Assembly: GCA_039818945.1 (NCBI GenBank)
Contig: JBCBSZ010000012.1
Span: 27,210 to 91,209 of the forward strand
Length of the DNA stretch: 64,000 bases
Reading direction: 5' to 3'
From: JBCBSZ01 sp039818945
GTDB taxonomy: Bacteria > Actinomycetota > Acidimicrobiia > Acidimicrobiales > Poriferisodalaceae
Positions 8,896-16,134 of this stretch are shown one piece after another (the stretch's first letter is position 1; the number at the start of each line of letters is the position of its first letter). Below the pieces are notes generated by a model. That model was given only the letters and a program-made list of their open reading frames with translations. It searched no databases and was not told the origin of the DNA. The translations under genes and the position numbers were made by a program.

Positions 8896-9399
8896 GTGCC
8901 CGATCGCCCCGAGTGCAGTCACGACGATGCCGCCGCGTGGTTCAGCGCCCGGTTGCCCGACGAGTGGTTCGACGGGCCGGTCCGCGTGGTGGCCGACAAG
9001 GACGAGGTGCTCGTGATCGGGCGGTTGCGGGTGGCCGACTCGTCCCGGTCGGCCTGCGAGGCGATGGCCGACCGCTTCCGCGAGGCGACCCGCGACGCTC
9101 GCGTCGCCGTCGCCTTCGACGCCGAGGAGCGCTGGCAGCGGAAGGTGTCGTGGGCGGTCGAGTGCGCCGACCTCCAGATCCGCTTCAGCACGGCGTCGGT
9201 CCCGGTGATGACCCGCCTCCGGATCGACGAACGAGCGGTCCTCGACACGCTCATCGACGCCGGCGTCGCCCGGTCGCGCTCCGAGGCGCTGGCGTGGTGC
9301 GTGCGGCTGGTCGGCCAGCACCAGGGCGACTGGATCGCCCGCCTGCGCGATGCCATGCAGACCGTCGAGCAGGTGCGGGCCGAGGGGCCGAACCTCTAG
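8896..9399 (+). CDS. Hypothetical protein with RHH-like C-terminal segment
   Basis: A 167-residue acidic cytoplasmic protein that I do not recognise. The N-terminal half (DDAAAWFSARLPDEWFDGPVRVVADKDEVLVIGRL) looks like an alpha/beta fold. The C-terminal half contains TRLRIDERAVLDTLIDAGVA followed by RSRSEALAWCVRLV, which resembles a strand-helix-helix (ribbon-helix-helix) element, though not clearly enough to call it DNA-binding. GTG 8896 is preceded by GGAG at a suitable distance. It is divergent from lon and shares its promoter region, so it could modulate lon or be a Lon substrate (speculation). Confidence 0.75.
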   Translation: MPDRPECSHDDAAAWFSARLPDEWFDGPVRVVADKDEVLVIGRLRVADSSRSACEAMADRFREATRDARVAVAFDAEERWQRKVSWAVECADLQIRFSTASVPVMTRLRIDERAVLDTLIDAGVARSRSEALAWCVRLVGQHQGDWIARLRDAMQTVEQVRAEGPNL

Positions 9400-9474
9400 G
9401 GTCCTGCCGCGCCGGAGCTGGACGACCCGAGCGGGACTCGGCGTCCGGGTTGCCGGCTGGTCGGTTCCGCTTCG

Positions 9475-9522
9475 GAGCGACAACGGCTGACGGTCCCGGC
9501 GGCGAGGAGCCGGTTGTCGCTC
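9475..9522. terminator. Large stem-loop between convergent genes
   Basis: GAGCGACAACGGCT (9475-9488) pairs with AGCCGGTTGTCGCTC (9508-9522), with one bulged base and a loop of about 19 bases. It sits in the 164-base gap between two converging genes and could terminate both. The rest of this gap shows no coding signal. Confidence 0.55.
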
Positions 9523-9563
9523 GGAGCGTGGGACCCGGCGGTGAGGGGGCGAAGCGGGGGCGG

Positions 9564-9974
9564 TCAGCTCCCGAAGGCGTAGCGGCGGTGGCGGATGCGC
9601 CAGCCGGCGTCGCTGCGCACGACGTCGTCGTCGTAGCGGCCGTAGAACACCTCGGTCGGCTGCCTCGGGTCGGAGGGGCCGACCGGGAAGATCCCCCGAG
9701 AGCGCAGGTGCACGACCGGTCCGTCGGGTCCCTCGGCGACCGAGACGATGTACACGTTCGTCATCAGGTGTGCGCCGGGGTGGACGTCGGGGCGACCCAT
9801 GAAGCCCTTGATCTCGTCGATCCCCACGAGCTGCATGCTGCGGGCCGGGATCTCCCAGATCGCGTCGTCGGTGAAGACGTGGTGGAGCCGCTCGGGTTCG
9901 AGCAGGTCGAGGGCGTCGGCGTAGCGCGCCGGCAGCTCGTGGATGTCGAGTCGGTCGTCGGCGCTGAGCTGCAT
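9564..9974 (-). CDS. Nuclear transport factor 2 family (SnoaL-like) protein
   Basis: A 136-residue single-domain protein of the SnoaL/NTF2-like fold. It has the typical opening helix (DRLDIHELPARYADALDLLEPERLHHVFTDDAIWEI) and the closing strand GWRIRHRRYAFGS. Members act as small isomerases, dehydratases or ligand-binding proteins, often in aromatic or steroid catabolism. The conserved DI..L..RYADALD block points to the catabolic sub-branch, but no catalytic dyad can be assigned. It is divergent from the amidohydrolase at 10022, with 47 bases between starts, so the two may serve one pathway. Confidence 0.85.
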   Translation of the reverse strand: MQLSADDRLDIHELPARYADALDLLEPERLHHVFTDDAIWEIPARSMQLVGIDEIKGFMGRPDVHPGAHLMTNVYIVSVAEGPDGPVVHLRSRGIFPVGPSDPRQPTEVFYGRYDDDVVRSDAGWRIRHRRYAFGS

Positions 9975-10021
9975 GCGTGGAGACTAGGACGGCCCGGGTG
10001 AGCGTCGGCGAGACTGGCCCG

Positions 10022-10846
10022 ATGGCCGACGAGGTGATCGATGCGTGGATGCAGCACCCGACGCTGCGCCACGCCCAGCACGAGATGTTCGACTCGCTGC
10101 GGCGCTGGACCGGGCAACCGGTCCCGACCGAGGAGCTGCCGCTGGAGGCGACGCTGGCGACCATGGACGCCGCCGGCGTGAGCGCTGGCCTCACCGCCGC
10201 CTGGTACGGGCCGGCGGGCGACATGATCAGCAACGACGACGTGGCCGGCTTCATGGCGCAGGCGCCGGACCGACTCCACGGCGTGGCCGGTGCCGACCTG
10301 CGTCGACCGATGGAGGCCGTTCGGGAGCTGCGCGACCGCGTGGCCGAGGGGTTCGTCGCACTCCGCATCGTGCCCTGGCTCTGGGAGCTGCCACCGACCG
10401 ATCGGCGGTACTACCCGCTCTACGCGGCCTGCGTCGATCTCGGCATCCCGTTCTGCACCCAGGTCGGCCACACCGGTCCGCTCCGCCCGTCGGAGACGGG
10501 GCGCCCGATCCCCTACATCGACCAGGTGGCGATCGACTTCCCCGAGCTCGTGATCGTCGGCGGTCACATCGGCTACCCGTGGACGACCGAGATGATCGCC
10601 GTCGCCGACAAGCACCCCAACGTCCACATCGACACCTCCGCCTACAGCGCCAACCGCTACCCGCCCGAGCTGGTCGACTACCTCCGCGGCCGGGGCCGGA
10701 CCAAGGTGCTGTTCGGCACGAACTACCCGATGCTCACGGCGGCGAAGGCGCTCGCCGGTCTCGACGAGCTCGGCCTCGACGACGAGGTGCGCCGGCTCTT
10801 CCTCCACGACAACGCCCACCGCGTGTTCGGCCTCGCCGGGCGTTAG
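10022..10846 (+). CDS. Amidohydrolase family protein (PF04909 type)
   Basis: A 274-residue TIM-barrel protein of the amidohydrolase-related (ACMSD-like) group, which hydrolyses or decarboxylates aromatic or amide substrates. Recognisable blocks are CTQVGHTGPL (about residues 145-154), VGGHIGYPW (about 180), HIDTSAY and FGTNYPM (about 240). The usual first metal motif HxH is replaced by IDAWMQHPT, and the usual SDxP is TNYP, so the metal site is unusual. Loss of hydrolytic activity or a different metal geometry is possible. It overlaps the convergent CaiB-like gene by four bases. The start is ATG 10022; an in-frame ORF extension upstream lacks a plausible start. Confidence 0.85.
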   Translation: MADEVIDAWMQHPTLRHAQHEMFDSLRRWTGQPVPTEELPLEATLATMDAAGVSAGLTAAWYGPAGDMISNDDVAGFMAQAPDRLHGVAGADLRRPMEAVRELRDRVAEGFVALRIVPWLWELPPTDRRYYPLYAACVDLGIPFCTQVGHTGPLRPSETGRPIPYIDQVAIDFPELVIVGGHIGYPWTTEMIAVADKHPNVHIDTSAYSANRYPPELVDYLRGRGRTKVLFGTNYPMLTAAKALAGLDELGLDDEVRRLFLHDNAHRVFGLAGR

Positions 10847-12024
10847 CGCACCACCCCGGAGTCGCGCAGCTCGGCGATGGCAGCGGCGTCGTGGCCGAGC
10901 TCGGTGAGGAGCTCGTCGGTGTGCTCGCCGTGGTCGGGCGCAGGGCGGGGCTCGGTGGTGGTGTCCCGGCCGAACGCTGCGCCCTGCCGGGGTGCCCGGT
11001 AGCGCCCGACGAGGGGGTGGTCGCGCTCGACGATGGCCCCGCGGTGCGCCACCTGGGCGTCGTTGACGACCTCGCCGGGGGCGTAGACGGGTGCGATCGG
11101 GACGTCCGCCTCGACGCATCGCTGGATCAGGTCGTCGCGGGCGAAGGCGGCCGCCAGCTCGCCGATGAGGCCGTACCACGCCGGGAAGTTCGCGGCCCTC
11201 GACTGCGGTGAGGTGAACCGCTCGTCGTCGAGCAGGTCGTCGCGGTCGCAGGCACGGCACAGCGAGCTCCACTGCCGGTCCGTACCGGCTGCCAGGGAGA
11301 CCCACCCGTCCGTGCAGGCGAACAGCCGGTACGAGCCGAGGAGGTTCGGCAGGTGCAGCGCGTCGTCGTCGAGCACGGTCTCGTGCATCATCACGTCGGG
11401 CCAGTTGAAGGCGAGGTTCGCCTCGAGCATGGAGACCTCGACGTGCTGGCCCTCACCGTGCACGCTGCGGGCGTGCAGTGCGGCGGTGATCGCCTGGGCG
11501 ACGGTCATCGCCGCGACCTTGTCGGCGACCATGCCCCGCACCAGCGACGGTGAGCCGTCGTCGAGCGTCTGACCGCCGGCCCATCCGGCGACGGCCTGGA
11601 TGATCGGGTCGTACACCGGTCGTCCTGCGTAGGGGCCGTCGCCGCCGAACCCCGACGCCGAGACGTACACGAGTCGAGGGTTGCGCTCGGCGACGGCGTC
11701 GTACCCGAGGCCGAGCCGATCGACGGAGCCGGGCCGGAAGCCCTGCACGAACACGTCGGCCCGGTCGATCAGGCCCGCCAGCACCGCCTTGCCGGCGGAG
11801 GACTCGAGGTCGACGGCGATGGCCCGCTTGCCGGCGTTGGCGTTGGCGAACCAGCCGCTCATCCCGCCCTTGCCGCTGCCGAATCGGCGGAGGTCGTCTC
11901 CTCCGAGGACGTTCTCGACCTTGACCACCTCGGCGCCCTGCGTCGCCAGGAGATGTGTGGCCGCCGGCACGGCGATCATCTGCCCCAGCTCGACGATCCG
12001 CACCCCCGCCATCGGTCCGCTCAT
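10843..12024 (-). CDS. CaiB/BaiF family CoA-transferase
   Basis: A 393-residue family III CoA-transferase, which moves CoA between carboxylic acids through an aspartyl-CoA intermediate. The N-terminal GVRIVELGQMIAVPAATHLLATQGAEVVKVE block and the catalytic Asp in RPVYDPIIQA (about residue 150) are present. The length is normal for the family. On the minus strand a -10-like TAGATT (12055-12050), the palindrome GAACGTTC (12039-12046) and a GGGGGGAAG ribosome site precede the ATG. It probably activates an acid for beta-oxidation-like breakdown. The acid is unknown. Confidence 0.93.
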   Translation of the reverse strand: MSGPMAGVRIVELGQMIAVPAATHLLATQGAEVVKVENVLGGDDLRRFGSGKGGMSGWFANANAGKRAIAVDLESSAGKAVLAGLIDRADVFVQGFRPGSVDRLGLGYDAVAERNPRLVYVSASGFGGDGPYAGRPVYDPIIQAVAGWAGGQTLDDGSPSLVRGMVADKVAAMTVAQAITAALHARSVHGEGQHVEVSMLEANLAFNWPDVMMHETVLDDDALHLPNLLGSYRLFACTDGWVSLAAGTDRQWSSLCRACDRDDLLDDERFTSPQSRAANFPAWYGLIGELAAAFARDDLIQRCVEADVPIAPVYAPGEVVNDAQVAHRGAIVERDHPLVGRYRAPRQGAAFGRDTTTEPRPAPDHGEHTDELLTELGHDAAAIAELRDSGVVR

Positions 12025-12086
12025 GTCTTCCCCCCTCGGAACGTTCGTGAATCTAGGGCGGGGGATGTGGGCGGTGCGGCGTCGCC

Positions 12087-12548
12087 TCAGTCCGAGAGCG
12101 GGGGGCCGACGTTGATCGATCCGAACTCCGCGCCGAGCGCGCCGAGCACCTCGGGATCGGACTCGCCGGCCGCGAGCAGCGCCGTCAGTCGGCGGAAGTA
12201 CTCGTCGATCTCCCCGCCGGGGGTGACGACGAACTCGAGCGTCGAGTCGTGGTCGTCGACGTTGCGGAACCCGTGTCGCGTGCCGGGCGGGACGATGGCG
12301 ACCGTGCCCGGTCCGGCGACGTGTCGCTCGTCGCCGAGCAGGAACTCGAACTCACCGTCGAGCACCCGGAAGTACTCCCACTGCTCGGTGTGGACGTGCA
12401 CCGGCGGCCCCATGCCGGGCTGTGTGGTCTCTTCGAAGGCGGCGAAGGCGCCGTCGGTGGCGGCGTGAGGCACCTTGATCGTGTTCCGGACCGCCTCGCC
12501 CGGGAGGCGGTCGCCGCCGCCGGCCGGCACGATCGCGGGGACGGTCAC
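12087..12548 (-). CDS. Cupin domain-containing protein
   Basis: A 153-residue single cupin. The first cupin motif is visible as PPVHVHTEQWEYFRVLDGE (two His and a Glu as metal ligands) and the second as VPPGTRHGFRN with the third His. Small cupins of this kind are dioxygenases, isomerases or binding proteins. GTG 12548 is preferred because an upstream extension to 12596 would run through the palindromic operator region. It is divergent from a MarR regulator with paired palindromes between them, so it is probably the regulator's target. Confidence 0.87.
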   Translation of the reverse strand: MTVPAIVPAGGGDRLPGEAVRNTIKVPHAATDGAFAAFEETTQPGMGPPVHVHTEQWEYFRVLDGEFEFLLGDERHVAGPGTVAIVPPGTRHGFRNVDDHDSTLEFVVTPGGEIDEYFRRLTALLAAGESDPEVLGALGAEFGSINVGPPLSD

Positions 12549-12564
12549 GGGAACCTCGGAGCAA

Positions 12565-12603
12565 GAAGCATGCTTCGACAATGATTGCTGAAGCAAGTAA
12601 TGT
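12565..12603. promoter_or_regulatory. MarR-type operators and leaderless promoter in the cupin/MarR divergent region
   Basis: A perfect 12-base palindrome GAAGCATGCTTC (12565-12576) and a second dyad TTGC-TGAA-GCAA (12585-12596) lie between the two starts. Both contain the element TGCTTC. TAATGT (12598-12603), six bases before ATG 12610, looks like a -10 box giving a leaderless MarR transcript. Binding by the adjacent MarR protein is inferred from spacing and symmetry. Confidence 0.6.
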
Positions 12604-12609
12604 CAAGGC

Positions 12610-13086
12610 ATGGCCGACCCAGCTCCCGTCACCGCACCGATGCGAGCGTCGGCGGCACTGCTCGCCGCTCACCTCGCCGTCGCCGACGCGATCGACCGCC
12701 GGGCGGTCGACGGCACCGGGCTCGACCCGACCACCACCGACCTGTTGCTGCGGTTGTCGTTCGCACCGAGGACCGGAGTGCGGGGCGGTGAGCTGGGGCG
12801 TCAGCTCCACCTCGATCCCGGCTACGTCTCCCGCCGGATCGATCGGGCGGCGGCGGCCGGACTGGTCGAGCGCCGGCCCGACCCCGACGACCGCCGTGCG
12901 CAGCTCGTGACGCTGACCGACCGCGGACGGGCGGCCGTCGAGCGGTTCCTGCCCCGGCTGCACCACGTGCTCGACGCCGTGATCGCCGCGTCGCTGTCGG
13001 AGGCCGAGATCGATGAGCTCGTCCGGCTGCTCGACCGGGTCGAGAGCTCCGCTCGCACGCTGCTCACCACGGCCGACGGGCGGTGA
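12610..13086 (+). CDS. MarR family transcriptional regulator
   Basis: A 158-residue winged-helix regulator. The recognition helix region is GGELGRQLHLDPGYVSRRIDRAAAAGLVERRPDPDDRR (about residues 58-98), and the wing contains the family's typical DDRRAQLVTLTDRG. Such dimers repress divergent genes and release DNA on binding phenolic or other small ligands. It is divergent from the cupin gene, and its own -10 box overlaps the second dyad, so autoregulation is likely. It converges with the LLM oxidoreductase, three bases apart. Confidence 0.93.
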   Translation: MADPAPVTAPMRASAALLAAHLAVADAIDRRAVDGTGLDPTTTDLLLRLSFAPRTGVRGGELGRQLHLDPGYVSRRIDRAAAAGLVERRPDPDDRRAQLVTLTDRGRAAVERFLPRLHHVLDAVIAASLSEAEIDELVRLLDRVESSARTLLTTADGR

Positions 13087-13089
13087 CCG

Positions 13090-13860
13090 TCAGGTCGCGC
13101 CGAGCACCCGGTCCTTGACCTGCTGGTAGTCGTCGAGCGTCCGGAGGATCTCGTCGCGGTCCTCGGACCAGACGGTGAGGATCGCCCGCTGCACGCCCTC
13201 GTCGCCGAGCGCGAGCAGGCCGGACGGGTCGGTGGTGGCACCCATGATCGCCACCTGGATCCCGTCCGGGTCGCGGCCCGCTTCCTCGAATCGTCGCCGC
13301 AGCGGATCGAGCCGGTCGCGGATCGACGACCGGGCGGAGATGGGCATCCACCCGTCGCCGTACCTGGTGATCGCGTCGAAGAGGACCGGTCCCCAGCCGC
13401 CGCCGAGGAGCACCGGTGGTCCACCGACCTGCGCCGGTTTGGGGTGGGCCCACGACGGAGCGAGCGAGCGCAGCGCTCCGGCGTACTCGGCCTCCTCGTC
13501 GGACCAGAGCGCTCGCATGATGCCGAGGTGGTCCTCGGTCAGCTGGCGACGCTCGGCGAAGGGCACGCCGTGCTGGTCGCCCTGCTCCCGGTTCCAGCCG
13601 AAGCCCACGCCGAGCCGGAGTCGGCCGCCGGACAGCGAGTCGAGGGTCGCCAGCTGCTTCGCCAGCCAGATCGGGTCGTGCTGCGCGACCAGGGTGACCG
13701 CGGTCCCGAGCACGAGGTCGGTCGTGACCGCCGCCGCCATCGCGAGCCCGACCACCTGGTCGTTGAGGTGCCAGTACATGTCGGGGAGCGGTGCGCTGCC
13801 ATCCGGCGAGCCCGGCCACGGCGTCTCGCGGCTCGCCGGGATGTGGCTGTGCTCCGGCAC
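13090..13860 (-). CDS. LLM class F420-dependent oxidoreductase, main part of a frame-disrupted gene
   Basis: This frame encodes the larger C-terminal portion of a luciferase-like (TIGR03619-type) flavin/F420 oxidoreductase. Visible are PEHSHIPASR, TDLVLGTAVTLVAQHDPIWLAKQLATLDSLSGGRL and VLLGGGWGPVLFDAITRYGDGWMP. The normal N-terminal strand and helix are missing from this frame but occur intact just upstream in another frame (13861-13976). One base appears to be missing in the C/G run near 13877-13886. Either the gene is inactivated or the assembly has a one-base error; normal codon use on both sides favours an error or a very recent mutation. It lies six bases after a DUF3237 gene, probably in one operon. 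Confidence 0.8.
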   Translation of the reverse strand: MPEHSHIPASRETPWPGSPDGSAPLPDMYWHLNDQVVGLAMAAAVTTDLVLGTAVTLVAQHDPIWLAKQLATLDSLSGGRLRLGVGFGWNREQGDQHGVPFAERRQLTEDHLGIMRALWSDEEAEYAGALRSLAPSWAHPKPAQVGGPPVLLGGGWGPVLFDAITRYGDGWMPISARSSIRDRLDPLRRRFEEAGRDPDGIQVAIMGATTDPSGLLALGDEGVQRAILTVWSEDRDEILRTLDDYQQVKDRVLGAT

Positions 13861-13976
13861 CCAGAACGACTCGAAGCCCCGGCCCCGATCTCCCGCGCCA
13901 GCTCGGCCGGCGGGATCGAGCGATCGGTCGGGAACAGCGTGATGCCGATCGATGGCGGTCCCTCGTGGCGCGGCAC
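13861..13976 (-). pseudogene. Frame-shifted N-terminal fragment of the LLM oxidoreductase
   Basis: From GTG 13976 this frame reads GITLFPTDRSIPPAELAREIGA, the typical first strand and helix of TIGR03619-type enzymes. It then turns to nonsense at the G/C run 13877-13886. Adding one base there would continue as RGFESFWVPEHSH and join the frame of 13090-13860. Without correction the full enzyme cannot be made. Confidence 0.75.
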
Positions 13977-13982
13977 GGCCGG

Positions 13983-14426
13983 TCAGGTCACCCGGAAGAT
14001 CTCGTACTCCACGCCGTCGCTCAGCTTGCGACCCCGGCCGACGAACACCGACGTCGTCAGCCAGGCGTAGCGCTCGTCGCCGGTCTCGAACACCGGTGTC
14101 GAGCGGAAGTATTGGTCGTCGAACTGCGTCTCCGCCCCCGGGGTGGTGAAGGCCTCGGTCAGCTGGAGCAGCCCGCCGTAGCTGATGTAGAGCACCGCGC
14201 CGTCGTCGGTCTCGACCTGCAGCCGCACGTCGAGTCGGCCGAAGCCGTCGGCGCCGACGAGCACCCAGTCCGCGCCGGCACCGGCCACCGTTCCGTTGAC
14301 CCGCTCACCGACGAGCTGGCCGCCCGTGGCCGAGGCGACGATCCGCGTCCCGCCCGGGCCGGCCCCGACCATCTGCTGCTTCGGATCGAGCCCGACCGTC
14401 AAGGTCATCTCGTGCACCAGCTCCAC
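13983..14426 (-). CDS. DUF3237 domain-containing protein
   Basis: A 147-residue beta-rich protein of the DUF3237 family. It has the conserved pieces GPGGTRIVASATGGQLVGERV, DWVLVGADGFGRLDVRLQVETDDGAVLYISYGG and a Tyr/Phe-rich end (FDDQYFRSTPVFETGDERYAWL). The family often accompanies aromatic or steroid degradation genes, but no activity is established. A minus-strand TAGGGT box and a GAGAGGGGG ribosome site precede GTG 14426. The downstream LLM gene starts six bases after its stop. Confidence 0.88.
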   Translation of the reverse strand: MELVHEMTLTVGLDPKQQMVGAGPGGTRIVASATGGQLVGERVNGTVAGAGADWVLVGADGFGRLDVRLQVETDDGAVLYISYGGLLQLTEAFTTPGAETQFDDQYFRSTPVFETGDERYAWLTTSVFVGRGRKLSDGVEYEIFRVT

Positions 14427-14528
14427 GGCGCCCCCTCTCCCGGGGCGTCACCCTAGTGGGGTGCCGCGATCGCCTCGCCGGGCCGTCGCGCCGGCCCCTA
14501 CGATCGCTGCGGAGTCGGAGGGGGATCG

Positions 14529-16091
14529 ATGGAAGAGCTGCTCTACCCGCGCCTGCTGCTCGGCGCCGCCCAGCGGGCCTCGGACCGGCCGGCGTTCGTC
14601 GACGACGACGGGACCGAGGAGTCCCTCGTCGATCACGTCGACCGGTCGTTGCGCCTGGCCGACGCCCACCGCCGGCAGCTCGGGCTGGCGAAGGACGATC
14701 GCTTCGCCGTGCTCGCTGGCAACAGCCGCCACTACGTGAACCTGTGGCACACGGCGTTCCTGGGCGGCGGCGTCGTCAACCCGCTCAACACGCGCCTGGC
14801 CCCGAAGGAGCTGGAGTTCATCCTCCGCGACTCGGGGTCGCGCGTGCTCTACGTCGACGCGACCTTCGCCGCCGTCGCGCACGAGCTGCGCGCTGCGCTG
14901 CCCGACCTCGAATCGGTCGTGCTGCTCGGCGACGACGACGTGCCGCACGACCTCCGCTACGACGAGCTCGCGGCGAGCGGCGAGCTGACCGTGGCCGATG
15001 TCGGCGAGGACGACCTCGCCGTGTTGATGTACACCGGCGGCACGACCGGCCTGCCCAAGGGTGTGCTGCACACCCAGCGGGCGCAGACGTTGAACGTCTA
15101 CCGCATGGGCTTCATGTTCGGCTTCTTCACCGAGACGAGCACGTTCCTCAACGCCACCCCGATGTTCCACGCTGGGGGAGCGATGGGCACGATGGGCATG
15201 CCCTGCAGCGGCGGCACGACCGTGATCCACGGCACCTTCGACCCGGGCCGCCTCATCGAGGACTGCGAGCGCTACGAGGTGACCCACCTGGGTCTCGTCC
15301 CGACGATGATCGGCATGGCGCTCAACCATCCCGACTTCGATCCGAAGCAGCTCGCGTCGGTGCGCCTCATCGGCTACGGCGCGTCACCGATGCCGAGTGC
15401 GCTGCTCGACCAGATCATGGAGGTCCTGCCCCACGTCTCGCTGAGCCAGACCTACGGCATGACCGAGGCCTCGGCCGTGCTGACCTGCCTCACCGCCGAG
15501 GACCATCGCCGTGGCGGCGAGCGGCTCCGCTCCGCAGGGCGGGCCCTGCCGGGTGTCGCGCTCTCGATCCAGGACGACGAGGGCAACGAGCTGCCCACCG
15601 GGGAGATCGGCGAGGTCTGCGCGAAGGCCGGCAGCTTCATGGTCGGCTACCTCGACCGACCCGACGAGACCGCGGCCGTGATGGTCGACGGTTGGTATCG
15701 CTCCGGCGACGCCGGCCGCCTCGACGACGAGGGCTACCTCTACCTCGTCGACCGGACCAAGGACATGATCGTCACCGGCGGAGAGAACGTGTATTCGACC
15801 GAGGTCGAGAACGCGATCTCCACCCATCCAGCCGTCCTGCAGGTCGCGGTGATCGGCATCCCGAGCGAGCGGTGGGGGGAGCAGGTCCACGCCGTCGTGG
15901 TCCCCCGTCCCGAGACGACCGTCACCGAGGCCGAGATCATGGCGCACGCCCGGGAGGCGATCGCCGGCTTCAAGGTGCCGAAGTCGGTGGAGATCCGGTC
16001 CGAGCCGCTCCCGCTGTCGGGCGCCATGAAGGTGCTCAAGCGCGAGCTGCGCGAGCCCTACTGGGCCGACCGCGAGCGCCGGATCGACTGA
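14529..16091 (+). CDS. Acyl-CoA synthetase (AMP-forming)
   Basis: A 520-residue ANL-superfamily ligase that adenylates a carboxylic acid and then forms its CoA thioester. The P-loop-like motif YTGGTTGLPKG (about residues 167-177), the YGMTEAS motif (about 310), the YRSGDAG hinge region and the C-terminal KDMIVTGGENVYSTEVE are all present. The catalytic Lys lies near the C-terminus (GAMKVLKRELRE). The start ATG 14529 has a GGAGGGGG ribosome site, and TACGAT (about 14498) is a likely -10 box. The medium- or long-chain, or aryl, acid substrate is not predictable. Confidence 0.94.
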   Translation: MEELLYPRLLLGAAQRASDRPAFVDDDGTEESLVDHVDRSLRLADAHRRQLGLAKDDRFAVLAGNSRHYVNLWHTAFLGGGVVNPLNTRLAPKELEFILRDSGSRVLYVDATFAAVAHELRAALPDLESVVLLGDDDVPHDLRYDELAASGELTVADVGEDDLAVLMYTGGTTGLPKGVLHTQRAQTLNVYRMGFMFGFFTETSTFLNATPMFHAGGAMGTMGMPCSGGTTVIHGTFDPGRLIEDCERYEVTHLGLVPTMIGMALNHPDFDPKQLASVRLIGYGASPMPSALLDQIMEVLPHVSLSQTYGMTEASAVLTCLTAEDHRRGGERLRSAGRALPGVALSIQDDEGNELPTGEIGEVCAKAGSFMVGYLDRPDETAAVMVDGWYRSGDAGRLDDEGYLYLVDRTKDMIVTGGENVYSTEVENAISTHPAVLQVAVIGIPSERWGEQVHAVVVPRPETTVTEAEIMAHAREAIAGFKVPKSVEIRSEPLPLSGAMKVLKRELREPYWADRERRID

Positions 16092-16117
16092 GGTCAGGGA
16101 CTCCGTCGATCCGGCGC
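16076..16117. terminator. Bidirectional terminator-like stem-loop
   Basis: A perfect 13-base inverted repeat (GCGCCGGATCGAC at 16076-16088, its complement at 16105-16117) with a 16-base loop. It spans the stop codon of the acyl-CoA synthetase and faces the end of the convergent beta-propeller gene. Confidence 0.65.
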
Positions 16118-16134
16118 CCACGAAGGGGCTGCGG

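Noticed and set aside
13983..14426. Considered that the DUF3237 gene supplies the missing LLM N-terminus
   Set aside because: It is a complete separate family protein with its own start and stop; the LLM N-terminus lies between the two in another frame.
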